Translations under genes and position numbers: made by a program
DNA from: Whalleya microplaca
Taxonomy: Eukaryota > Ascomycota > Sordariomycetes > Xylariales > Xylariaceae
Assembly: GCA_022497155.1 (NCBI GenBank)
Contig: MU385755.1
Location: forward strand, 186,001 to 250,000
DNA: 64,000 bases
Reading direction: 5' to 3'
Notes under the pieces: model-generated
Told to the model about the DNA's origin: nothing
What the model saw: only the letters and a program-made list of their open reading frames with translations
The model's database searches: none
Shown: one piece after another, positions 38,577-49,073 of the stretch
How the letters are laid out: each line of letters starts with the position of its first letter
How positions within the stretch are numbered: the first letter of the stretch is position 1

Positions 38577-40375
38577 TTAATAAGGGGCAATCTGCTTTAC
38601 CCAAGGGCTACTAAGATCTGTAAAGAAACTGGCTCCCTTCACAGTCGTCGGCGTATCTTTCACGACTGTTACATTGCAGTTTGTGACCCAGTCGCCCTCC
38701 GCAGCATATTTCTTTGCGACGTACTCAACATAATCGTCCAGTGGACATGAGGACCCTGGGCCGCTTTGGCAGCATGGAACGGGATACACCGCATCGTTGA
38801 GGCGAATGCGGATATAGGCGTCGTTCGACCTGGCAGTAGTGCAGTTCAAGCGTTCGAAGGCGATAGTACCTCGCATCGTAACGTAGTGGGACCCAACCCA
38901 GAGTCTGTAATCGTCTTTCTTAGTAGAAGACAACGGAGGTTGGTCGTCGAAAACCCCGCTTGCCGTGACAAGCTCAGTCAGTTGACCATCGTTCAAGAAA
39001 GTCATGAGTAGCTTAGGCAGCTTGAATGCCGAGCCGTCGTTCTTGACCCCGTTAACATCGGGCCCCACTCGCAGTACGCCGATGAGCGCGTTCAAGAAAG
39101 GCGTCATCATCTTCTTAGGGAGAGATGTACCCGGACCGACACCGTAGTAGTATCGAAGGTCGTTTGAGTATTCGTATTGTTTCAATTCCTCGTCGGTGAA
39201 CACATCACACCATGGAGAGAGTTGACCTGTTATGTGACTCTCAAAACCGCAAAGATACGGTATCTGGCTCACGTCGCTAGCTGTCAGTGTAAGGTTGCCC
39301 TTCACCAGTGCTTGCAAGCGCTTTTGGACAGGCGGGACCCAGATGTTGTCCCAGGTTGTTTTAAAGTCCCCCCCTTCAGAGTCTTGGAAAGCCGGACACA
39401 TGTCTGAAGGGCTAAGTGAGTCTCCAAGGGCTGCCGGGAACCCTTTCGAAGTGACTGAGATGATACTTCCGTTCTGGGCAGCCGCGTACCCTAGAAAGCC
39501 ACGGACGAACATTGAAGCGGTCTGAAGTACTCGAGTATAGTTATTGGCCCACACGGTGAACTCATCGCCATCCTGATACAAGTCGGGATATCTGTAGAAA
39601 TTAATACACACGCATCTGGGAGGGAGGGAGAGGGAGAGAGAAGGGGGGTTATATTCACCTTGTCCGTAATGTGTATCCTAGGTCACTGTAGAATTCTTGT
39701 GTCAGTATTCTTTGTTTTCCGGATAGTCTGGTGATTGATCACGAGTTCTAAGGTCTGTTTGAGAGAAAGATTCCCGAACATGCCCAATAGGAAATACCCG
39801 CTCTGACAGAGACCAGAAGCGGTGATGAATGATTCCAGATACTACTTACTATGACTCCTTCGCACCGGTAGGGTTTTCCATCGCAATCTGCGACGATGGA
39901 TTTTTCAGGACAGGTTGCCAATTTGGCAGAAAGGACAGGCTCCCTCTTGAAGTGTAGTTGCCAGCTCGAAACTACAAGACGTCAGTTTCAATCGAGTCGA
40001 CCGAATAGGACATTTGAACGAACCCGCTCGTACATTGATACCCAACCCTCGTACGCTCCTTTATCTGGATACCTCGACCCATGCCTCAGTACGTAGGCAG
40101 CCTGGTCCACGTGACAATTTTTGGGAACTTCAGGGGAAATTCCGAATATGTTCGGACCTACTCATGCGTTAGTGATGAGAGCGGCCTTCGATACTAGATA
40201 TTCATGGCTCCCTACCCGCAAACCATGGCCCATTAGCACCTAGCCACTGAAGAGGGTTCCTCGCACTTTCGCTAGAAGGGAAGTTGATATCTTGAAGCGG
40301 TGCAAGATATCGTGGCGTGGCAGCGACGACGCCTCCCGCCGCCACAAGGGCACCGATAGCCAAAGAGACAAACAT
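38577..40375 (-). CDS. Secreted histidine acid phosphatase
   Basis: Histidine-phosphatase-superfamily enzyme of the fungal acid phosphatase/phytase branch, expected to release phosphate outside the cell. Five exons: 40375-40216, 40157-40024, 39971-39850, 39685-39659 and 39591-38577, giving 485 residues. The N-terminus is a signal peptide (MFVSLAIGALVAAGGVVAA). The nucleophile motif is RHGSRYP with His79 and its paired arginines. Further family blocks are GYTLRTRYPDLYQDG and WANNYTRVLQTASMF, the latter rich in potential N-glycosylation sites (NYT, NGS, NLT, NCT). Many cysteines lie in the C-terminal half. Where the family usually has a His-Asp or His-Ala-Glu proton-donor motif, this protein reads FLNDGQL (Asn348-Asp349). 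All introns are short with proper borders and the phases agree. The substrate (phytate or a general phosphomonoester) cannot be told from sequence. Confidence 0.88.
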
Positions 40376-41753
40376 ATGCCACTATTTGCGACTTACCATT
40401 TGTCTGAGTAGGGAAAGATCAACAGCAATGTCACCTGGCTTACCACTAATGATGCGAACTGACAGCAGTAACTTAAATACCTACGCGACAACACTTATCT
40501 ACCTACCCGAATGCCTAGTAAATGGTCGCTTGCTATGCAACATTAGTCACGGCTCAAGTTTCCCAATTCATCCACGCGTAGTATACTAGACCTATCGCAA
40601 TCAGTCAATCATAATATTTGGAAGGCGGACACGTGCCCGTAGCGTATATAGGTGTAGTGAAGAAGCTTGTAAAGGCCCCACTCATGAAGCACACATGTCT
40701 GGAGCATAGCTTCTAATTTGATGACGGGTATGTTGTATAAGATTAGATAGTGTATATGGGGATTAGTCCGATCCACCATGTCTATAGCAAGGCCGACCCG
40801 ATAAGTAAAGACACTTCCAACACAACGCCAATATTATGTACGTAGCGGTCTTACCAGAAGTCTGTTCACTGGCAACTGAATATTGAAATTAGTTGGGATT
40901 TTGACCATGGCGATATCGCTTCTCGAAAACCATCCATCAATTGCGGAGGGGACGAGATCCGGCTCTTTGACTTTGGCTCGGTAGTTCAATCTTCGCCAAA
41001 ATGTATTATCCAGGAGCCCAAATTGTAAGGGTTTCGCTCAGGGACGGCGCAACAGTACTGTCTCTGTGGTTTACAAGATCACAGCGGGGACATGGCTCGT
41101 GAAAGGGAAACTGGATTACAAGTCACCGATTTTCCGGGTTTATCTAAAAGACTATTGCAAGAGATTATATAAGTATTGAACAGATGTTGAATAGGCGATT
41201 CAGATACTTAGCTAGGCAGCCCGCCCGAGCTAAAGTCTCCAGGCCGAACGGCCCCTGGTCCACGTAGAATAAGAACGAGGGATGTTATCGTCCTCGCGAA
41301 GACCCTGCGCAATAAACATAGTCAATGAAATTATAGCTCATGGCTAAAATATAAGAAGTTGGTACCAGAGCTAGGAGTCGAAAAGAGAGAAGGGAAGAAT
41401 CATATGTGAACAACTAGAAATGATAGCTGATTCGATTATCGGGTCTCCTTTTCTATGCGACAAAGACAATGATACAGTCAATCGCAGTTGTAAGCCAAAG
41501 CTACTATGCTGGTTAGGGACATTGAAGGGTTACGGGATGTCTTAACAAGTATATTAATACCATAAGAATACTTGAGAGAATCTACATATAACACGACATA
41601 TATGATCTACGTTTTGAAGCTTGACTTCAACGTACATACCGAATATTTATTACGTAAAGGGGGTTCATGGTCTATTTGAATCATTAAATCGGGGGTTTGC
41701 AGTAGGAAGCTTTTCTGCGGTAGCGGGAATCAAAGCTCCAAGCTCCGGCTCCG
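40376..41753. other. Intergenic: divergent promoters of phosphatase and esterase-like gene
   Basis: No gene seen in about 1.4 kb between the two opposite starts. The phosphatase side contains one CACGTG word (listed separately). The remainder is AT-leaning and featureless to me. Confidence 0.55.
40630..40635. promoter_or_regulatory. CACGTG E-box, candidate phosphate-regulator site
   Basis: CACGTG lies about 255 bases upstream of the acid phosphatase start. The bHLH regulators Pho4 (yeast) and NUC-1 (Neurospora) bind this core to induce phosphatases under phosphate starvation. Location fits, but one hexamer is weak evidence. Confidence 0.35.
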
Positions 41754-41879
41754 ATGGAGAACAACGTACTGGGTATTGTACCTGCCGGACCGGTAGTTTC
41801 GCCAGATTTCGTAGCAAGTTCATGCTCCACAACCTCATGTCCGGCCTTACACAACTTACCATCCCCCGTCATAGGAATA

Positions 41880-42674
41880 ATGCCGACTCGGATACCCAAG
41901 GAAGAAGACTTCACCCAGCTGTCACCCTCGTTGCACGTCGCATTAGTATACCCCGAAGTCCCGGAGACTACGACCGCTATTCTAGTCCTCTTTCACGGGC
42001 TCGGGGATAGTGAGGAGTCATTCGCGGCCCTTGCCAAGAACTTGAACTTATCAGGCGTCCTTGCCATTGCTGTCCGCGGGGTGTCTCCATTGCCGCCAGC
42101 ATTGCTTGGTCTCCCGGACTCTGAAGCATCTAGTCCCACCAAACACTTCCATTGGGGTGATGGCTTGACCTTATCGTCTTCAACCGGGGATTTGGACCCG
42201 GATCCGGGGTTTTCTAAGGCTGAAAGACTGGTATTAGGGAAGTTAATTCGTGAGACGCTCATTGAACGTTGCGGATGGGAAACCAACGATATCTTACTGT
42301 TCGGCTTTGGGCAAGGTGGCTCCTTGGCTCTTGGTTTGTCATCAAGGATTCGCAACAATGAGAGAGTGGTGGACATCACCGAGGGAGATAAAGCTGCGGG
42401 TGCCACTTTCAAGGGCGTCGTATCAATAGGTGGCCCGTTGCCAATGAGTATGGTACCTACCCTAACCTCAAGAGACAAGGCTCGAACACCCAGTTTGATA
42501 TGTCACGGTAGATCGAGCGAATTGCTTGATGAAGAAGCAATGGATGTATTGAAGCAGGAGTTCATCGATGTACGGGAGGTCAAATGGAAAAAGGCCGACG
42601 ACAGCATGCCGAAAAATAGGGATGAGATGCTACCAATCATGCAATTCTTCGCCGAGAGGTTGCGCGGATGGTAG
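41880..42674 (+). CDS. Alpha/beta-hydrolase relative of acyl-protein thioesterases, nucleophile lost
   Basis: Member of the phospholipase/carboxylesterase (Abhydrolase_2) family that includes acyl-protein thioesterases. The single exon from ATG 41880 encodes 264 residues. The same frame opens at another ATG, 41754, which would add 42 Ser/Pro-rich residues; the later start is preferred because the domain begins right after MPTRIPKEEDF. Family features are the early strand and turn TTTAILVLFHGLGDS, the AVRGVSPLP loop, and the nucleophile elbow NDILLFGFGQGG. In active relatives the elbow reads GxSxG, so the serine is glycine here. The later His-bearing segment also departs, ending DSMPKNRDEMLPIMQFF with no obvious catalytic His. 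The fold is probable; catalysis by the usual triad is unlikely. It is divergent from the phosphatase. Confidence 0.8.
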   Translation: MPTRIPKEEDFTQLSPSLHVALVYPEVPETTTAILVLFHGLGDSEESFAALAKNLNLSGVLAIAVRGVSPLPPALLGLPDSEASSPTKHFHWGDGLTLSSSTGDLDPDPGFSKAERLVLGKLIRETLIERCGWETNDILLFGFGQGGSLALGLSSRIRNNERVVDITEGDKAAGATFKGVVSIGGPLPMSMVPTLTSRDKARTPSLICHGRSSELLDEEAMDVLKQEFIDVREVKWKKADDSMPKNRDEMLPIMQFFAERLRGW

Positions 42675-44123
42675 CATAACATATGGTTGCAAGCGCAATA
42701 CTCAGGTGAAACTGAATTCCCTCAGTTCCTTACCACAAAGGCTGCTACAGGATCTATTTCGAACGCAGTGCCTTTTAAGAGTATCTTCTAAACAATCAAA
42801 ACATGTCACAATAAAAAAAATAAGTATAAGTTGTTATCACAGTTACAATATGTGCAATGATCATTTAGGTGCTGCCGTGATCACTCTAGTTGACTAAATA
42901 TAATTGTGTAAAGGTCTAAGATCTAAAAGATCTTCTAACAGCTTGGAAGATCCCTTTTAAGCTTGTGGATCTCGATGCAATTATTGAAGCTTAAGGCACT
43001 ACAACTAATACCCCTATTATCGTGACAGTTGTGTTACATGGAGGTTCCTGCTACGAATTCTAGAGTCCATGATCTATGAAATCGAGGAACTAGCTCTACA
43101 TTCTCCTATACTATAAATCATGATACATATCAAGCACGTCTATTTTCCCAGTGGCTTATATAGCTTCTGTTTCATCAACTAAGTAATTTTCCAGCATAGA
43201 GAAATCCATGATCACCAATGTTGGGATAGTTGAGGTAGAGATGTATTTACTTGATTCAGACATATTATCATTGGCCTCGATGTATTGCTAGCGTCACAAC
43301 TTTATAATATATTACCTGCAGTGCAGGTGGCCTTGAAGATTAAAGGACCTTTCTACTATAGGCAATTTACACTTTCTTGATGTTAGATATACCACCTTGC
43401 CACCTGACATTCACTGCGTATGTCGAAGTTCAACGAGAAGTTCATAGCCCAGACAGCTCTAATTAGACGGGGATACGAGTATTTCGAAATCAGGGGAGAT
43501 ACATATCCATGCTAGACTTGATTATTGATATGACATGATACACCCAGAGATGTCGAAATATCGCCTACATTGGCATCAAGGCTACATGTACTCAACAAGT
43601 CAATCTAACCATGACAAAGCAGCCACTTGGTGAGTGAAATGGGAGTTTAGGGACGTCGACCAGTTCAGTTTCAGGCTACCTTTGAACATCGTAGAATCGC
43701 TTAATAATAACCACAAGCTCTCTAATACTCTTCGGTGCTGATTTGACTGTAGGTGGAGAATTCAAAGTCTACATAAGTATATTAAGTTATACGAGATGTC
43801 TCATCTTCCCCGACTTTGACTGATATTCGCCGTCTTCTTTTCTTCTAAGTTCGACGACTATAACCTGTCTACATAGGCTTTTAAGGTCGACGACTATAAT
43901 CTGTCTACATAGGTACATCCGCCCTGTCCCCCTCCGTCCTATCGAAACTCATTCCATATTTATGACTGCGTGTCAGTCTTTTATTTTCATTCTTTCCACA
44001 ACAATCTTCAACCCTTTGTGACCTAGTTTGCAGACCCATTGCAGATTCCCCCAAAGCTGTGCTGTGACTCCTTAGACAACCCACACACAACCCACACACA
44101 GTAGCAGGCCCTCTGCAAGCACC
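42675..44123. other. Intergenic (about 1.4 kb), AT-rich, with a short tandem duplication
   Basis: No gene seen. A 27-base unit beginning TCGACGACTATAA occurs twice (43851-43877 and 43887-43913) with one C/T difference. ACCCACACACA is repeated at about 44080-44102, just before the downstream start codon. Confidence 0.6.
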
Positions 44124-45820
44124 ATGTCCATTGAGAACCTTGACCCTGTGCAGGGTCTCTTTGAGGAGCTGCCGTCTCCTCGAGAACACTACGACAGCAT
44201 CTTTAACTATTATGATACTGATGACCAATACTTCAGCATTGTCAAGGCTTTCATTAAAAATGCTTGCGGACACCAGTCAGTCGACCAAGATTTCGATTAT
44301 CTTGTCAAGATTGCCAAGGAGGTCAGTACCAACCCTTGCTTCCTATTCTTGTTTCTTGAATCTTCTGTGTCTCCTCTCGCTGCCCAAGAATATTCTACAT
44401 ACTCTACCTACTTGAGCTTCACTGGTATGAAAACCATCTGACTCTGTGTTCTTAATAGGCTCGTGATCGAAACAACCTCTTCTGTTTCTGGGCGGGCCTC
44501 GGCTTTCTCGGCATGGAAAGAAAGCCCGCGAACGACGACAACAGTCCTAAAGCACGACAACTCCGCTATCTCGGCTGGGTCCGCCTAGGCCGAAAGGATG
44601 AAGATTTTCCTTCGTTGGCTATGGCTGTATCAGATGAAACGCACCGAAGCTCGGGCGAGGCCCCTTCTCGCGCTGTCATCCCAGCACAGGCTACCGACCT
44701 TCCACGAAGCCTGAGTCGTTCAGTTTCAATGTTCGATGACCTTTTCACCCACATCCTCAGCGAGACTTTTATGTATCCAATCTCGGATCTGGCGGAGAAG
44801 GGAGGGATCTTAACCTTGAATAACGCTCGCCGGGACTATAGGGCATATCAAGGCCTGCACGTCATCGAGCGCTTCCCTGCCCGGATTGCAGTCCCCGAGG
44901 AAGATGAACGTGCAGCTATCACTTATTGTGAATGTGAAACCGTCTTGACTGAATTCCAGCCCCTCGTAGACCACTTCATTCGCCGTAAGTGTATCCTTTG
45001 TGATGATGCTATAGACTATATTATTTACATTCAGAATACTAACAGATAATATACAGCTCTATGCATGCTTATTGAAAAAATCGAGTTTTGGCCGAAGAAT
45101 ATTCGCCGTCCAACGCAGGATGCCAAACCTGACGGCACGGTTACCTCCCTCAACAGCTTCGTTGAGCATGTCGTGACACGTATCACACTGCACAATGGCG
45201 AACAATACGCCTTTGATCCCACTGCAGCGCAGTACGGATGGACCGAGCTGATGGTGGCCTAGGAAGCGTATGCCAATGCTCGGATCCACAGGATCATCGG
45301 TGAACCCAAGAAAGTCGAGCCATCTTCCTCTGTGTGTACTATCGACCATTTGGCGAAGAAAGCGACCGCAGTGGAGGGCATCTCCTGGGCACGAAGTTAT
45401 GCCTCACATCGGGTTTCTTCATACCTACAGTCTCTACCGGGAGAGACCATGGGGGCAAATTCTGGGGACAACGTGTGGATGCATATTCTCTGCCAGGAGG
45501 ACGAAGCTTACGATACCCTCCGGAACAGCCTCTTGCAGGGAATCCTCGTGTTTCTGCGTGAAGAATTCAGTCATCTGAAGGCCTCACCACTACTCAAGTG
45601 TTACTGGGATCGTGATCTCAGTAATGTTATGGTAACGATATATCCGGTAGATTATCGTTTGCTGAGAGGCGTTTGGTTTGATAGGAAGGAGTACCAGGAG
45701 CTCAATAACTCTGACGCCCGAGCCTCCATGCGATACAGATGGAATTCCAGAATGAAGGCTCGCCTGAAGGAGCATGACTACTCGAATGAGCTCCGCCCCA
45801 TCCACGAGTTCTTGTGCTGA
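44124..45820 (+). CDS. Uncharacterised fungal protein with an in-frame TAG (possible pseudogene)
   Basis: I do not recognise a named family. Exons 44124-44321 and 44459-44984 join to a third starting at 45057, with consistent phases (0, then 1). The product begins MSIENLDPVQGLFEELPSP and continues AKE/ARDRNNLFCFWAGLGFLG. A later segment, ITLHNGEQYAFDPTAAQYGW, resembles a motif I associate with uncharacterised fungal proteins. In this frame a TAG at 45260-45262 interrupts TELMVA and EAYANARIHRIIG, after which the same frame runs on to TGA at 45818-45820. Two readings fit. One is a nonsense mutation, perhaps from TGG. The other is a 60-base intron (45232-45291, GTACGG to CCACAG), a multiple of three that removes the stop and keeps frame. 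With that intron the protein has about 475 residues. No signal peptide or membrane segment is visible. Confidence 0.6.
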
Positions 45821-46787
45821 GTCGAGGCCACGGGCGATGATGGAGCCATTGCTCATCTCGCCTAGGTATGATTACCTCGAGTCATGGACTTCCCCATGGG
45901 ACCGGGATCCGACCCGGTTTGATACACCAAATTCTTCATACCAGTTTCCTTCAAGATCCAGTATTGCTCTCAACTTGCACCACGGTCGCAACAGGTTACC
46001 CCAAGATCCTGTCCATAGCACCCTTCTACACCGACGTTGGAGGCAACACTAGACGCCTAACAAGATGAATGACATTTTCCTTCGCTGCTTGGGAGACTCA
46101 CTGCCCCTTGCCACCATAATGAACCCCTACACCTGAAATTCCGACTTGGTCGTGTCTGCAGTCACCTACAGCTATAGACGTTAGTTAGATCTCCCGGAGA
46201 AGACTGATTCTGCACATTGTCTCTGTTGGCAGCCTGGAGCCTCATGAGTGACTTGCGTGCGGGAATGGATCTTGGCCGAACGGTTTGAGTCAGGGTTTGA
46301 AAAGTCTAGCTGGCCAGATGCGCTACTCCTAAGAGGGAGAGATGTTTTGGCAGATGCTAAATTCTGTCTGTTTCTATGGCCAAGTCGGAAGGTCTAGGTA
46401 TATTGAGAGCACTCCCTAGGTAAACCAGTCGATAATAGGCACACATATGGTCCCAGAATTTAGGATGACGCTTCTGTGGTCATGCATTGATTGTTTGTAT
46501 GTATGTTCTTATCACTTATTGAACAGTGTCGGTATATTCACATAGTATAACTAAAGACAAAACCATCGGGGTCATATGAGAACACGACTGAGACACCGAG
46601 TAAATCAGAATACCTAGCTGCAAACGCTATAGAGCCATTGCAGGCCCCTAAACCCATCAATGTTGATTCCACCAAGACGCCAAGGCTATGCAAAGAAGCA
46701 GGCTAATATGAATACACTCCATTGTGCCAATTGCATTTCAACGTAGCAATAGCTCATCCACGCATCGAGTCTTCCTCGTGCCTCTTT
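45821..46787. other. Intergenic between convergent genes
   Basis: No gene seen. A 92-codon frame at 45774-46052 overlaps the end of the preceding gene and has no recognisable content. Confidence 0.6.
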
Positions 46788-49073
46788 TCAACTATTAGGT
46801 CGATGCAGTGGAATGGTAGGGTCAACTTGCTCGCCGTCGGCTAACAGGGGCAGAATATGTGAACTAGCTATTCCTGTTCCCTGCCGTAAAACCTTACTGT
46901 GCTCTGTGCTGGAACTGTGGCTCCCATTCACTTGGCCACCAAGCTCGTTCGACTGCGGAGCTATTTGGTTTGGCGCAATAGCTTCCCTATCGGACCCTAT
47001 ATCGTCCAATTTCTCCTTGATTTCAGAGACAGGCTTCTGTATATTTCCTTCCGTATGGCCTATACCCGAACCTTTTGTGACTCCTGGCCTGGTTATCATC
47101 ACCGCGTCGTTGTCATCATCTTGTGCCTGATACCGAGTTTCAGGGGTGAGAACTGAGTTCGGGTCGACACAGTCGTAGAAGAGCATAAATACTCCGCCTT
47201 GAGCGAGGACTACCTCTTCCGACACTTCCGTAACAGTTTCGTCGCTCAGCCGCCACCATTTCCCGGCCGTGTCCAAGTCGGTATTCTCATAGCTGTCTAG
47301 ACCCGCTAGTATTTGCTCGCCGCTGTGACTGCTACCATCATCTTCATTTCCGAAATCCTCTGAGTCTCTGCCTGTGTCACTATTAAGTTTTGAATGGAGA
47401 TGAGGATGTTTCCGATAACAAATGTAATGCCCATTTTCATGCCTGCCTTGATGGGTTATAACAGCACGCAACTCGTAAATTGGGCCGCTGATCTTGGACG
47501 GTTTGAGATCGCCCGAGACCATGGATGATTTCGGGTCTGACGTCCATTGTTCTTCGCCGTCTACAGTTGATGCGACTAGCTTCTCTTCCTTGTTGACACT
47601 ATCATGCGTTGAGCCTAATGTGTCACTTGCGCTTCCTAGGCACCACGGACCAAGATCAAGCGTCCTCGGAAACCGGACTGCGGCGAAGTTTTTGAGCATT
47701 TGCCCGGTACGGTCGTCGAATACTGAGCGATTCATGTGGATAGCAAGACTTTGAGGCGCTCGCGCTATGGCTACCTGCTTGCTCTTTGTGGAGCTGACCC
47801 GGTGCTGTGCTGAGATTTTGCATTTATCTGCCAGCGTCTTCTCCCCAAAGTCGTCTTCCTCGAGTGCGAGTTCGACAGCCTCCAGCCGCGAAAGGGGTTC
47901 TCGTAGGGCATCTTCAGAGGAACCGATGTCTTTGCCCCTAGAGACAAGGATCCTAAGAAGCCTCTGAACCTTGAGCAATGTACACTTGGCGCACTCAACA
48001 CCCTCGATGAACTCAAGGTCCGTATACGAATCTAACCGCTCGTAGAGGTCATGTCCCATCTGGTTAAGGCCGAGATTCAGGGTAAGGCAGTTGAAAGGGA
48101 TCATGGAAAACCCGTCGGAATGACCACACTGAACACAGGCGACTCGCTGTGCCACCAGACCCTCCAGGGGATTCCTCCAAACCCTAGTCTCTGAGCCGGC
48201 TTTAGAAAACACGGATAGAGAATGATAGCCACTGTCATCGCTATGCTGGCTATCCTCGGTATCATCTTTAACGCAAGCAGTCTCGAATCCCGGTGACCGG
48301 ACCTGGGCCTTCACTGCTTTCGCAATTTCCTTGTCCACCTCGTCTAGGATCTTGGAAAAGTATTCTTGCGCATCCTGCTGCTGCCACGTATCCAACGACT
48401 TTAGCTTCTTGGGCGTCCATAGAGTCGTTCCGTTATTGTGCGCATCGGTCAGCTTGGAGATGAGGTCGCGCAACGAACTTGCTGAGCTCGAGTCTCCCCC
48501 TTGTCCCGATTCCCCGTGCTCCAAAGCTGCGGCAAGATATGCAGGAAACGGTTTCAGCGACGACAGTCCCTGGAGAATGCTGTTCTGGAAGCAGGAGTTA
48601 TCGTAGTTCCCGAGCCCCGGAGGCTGGTCGGTCTGACGCTTGATGAGTGTGCTACCGGACAAAGTAGAAAGGCTCCTTCTCCCCGCGTGGGCGACCGAAT
48701 TTATGATACCACCGGGCCTATCCATGCCAAGTATTCTCCTCAAAAGCTCGCTCTTCGCGACATATGAACTCGACTGGCTCGGTAAGGTAGACGCCGGGGT
48801 GGGGAACATAGGTGGATGGAGCCAGTTGTCGAGCGCATACAGTGCTTTGGCGGGCGTGAAAGCTATTATGAAGTCCCAAAGAAGTTCACCGGGGTGTCTC
48901 GTTCGGGAGAATGGGGACGAGTGCAGATGTTGGTAGAATATGGTGAATAGAAGGAGGACTAGAGGGACGATGACACCTGGCTGCTGCAGGCGATCCCATA
49001 CGGGATCGCTTATGTAGTGGTGATAATGGCTATCCGGGCGATGGGGTTGGGTCTCAGGATGATGGGAGTGCAT
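46788..49073 (-). CDS. Membrane-anchored ubiquitin-specific protease (UBP/USP, Ubp1-like)
   Basis: Cysteine deubiquitinase of peptidase family C19. Single exon, 761 residues from the first in-frame ATG (49073); upstream codons are in frame only back to a TGA near 49102. An N-terminal hydrophobic helix (PGVIVPLVLLLFTIFY, about residues 32-47) predicts a membrane anchor, as in yeast Ubp1. The Cys box is GLGNYDNSCFQNSILQGL with the nucleophile at about Cys161. QQDAQEYFSKILDEV follows, and CVQCGH and CAKCTL form a four-cysteine zinc site. The His box is THQGRHENGHYICYRK, and the last block is WWRLSDETVTEVSEEVV...GVFMLFYDC. The C-terminal tail is acidic and disordered. The Cys box deviates from the usual GNTCF by Gly to Asp and Thr to Ser. 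Membrane compartment and substrate are unknown. Confidence 0.88.
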   Translation of the reverse strand: MHSHHPETQPHRPDSHYHHYISDPVWDRLQQPGVIVPLVLLLFTIFYQHLHSSPFSRTRHPGELLWDFIIAFTPAKALYALDNWLHPPMFPTPASTLPSQSSSYVAKSELLRRILGMDRPGGIINSVAHAGRRSLSTLSGSTLIKRQTDQPPGLGNYDNSCFQNSILQGLSSLKPFPAYLAAALEHGESGQGGDSSSASSLRDLISKLTDAHNNGTTLWTPKKLKSLDTWQQQDAQEYFSKILDEVDKEIAKAVKAQVRSPGFETACVKDDTEDSQHSDDSGYHSLSVFSKAGSETRVWRNPLEGLVAQRVACVQCGHSDGFSMIPFNCLTLNLGLNQMGHDLYERLDSYTDLEFIEGVECAKCTLLKVQRLLRILVSRGKDIGSSEDALREPLSRLEAVELALEEDDFGEKTLADKCKISAQHRVSSTKSKQVAIARAPQSLAIHMNRSVFDDRTGQMLKNFAAVRFPRTLDLGPWCLGSASDTLGSTHDSVNKEEKLVASTVDGEEQWTSDPKSSMVSGDLKPSKISGPIYELRAVITHQGRHENGHYICYRKHPHLHSKLNSDTGRDSEDFGNEDDGSSHSGEQILAGLDSYENTDLDTAGKWWRLSDETVTEVSEEVVLAQGGVFMLFYDCVDPNSVLTPETRYQAQDDDNDAVMITRPGVTKGSGIGHTEGNIQKPVSEIKEKLDDIGSDREAIAPNQIAPQSNELGGQVNGSHSSSTEHSKVLRQGTGIASSHILPLLADGEQVDPTIPLHRPNS

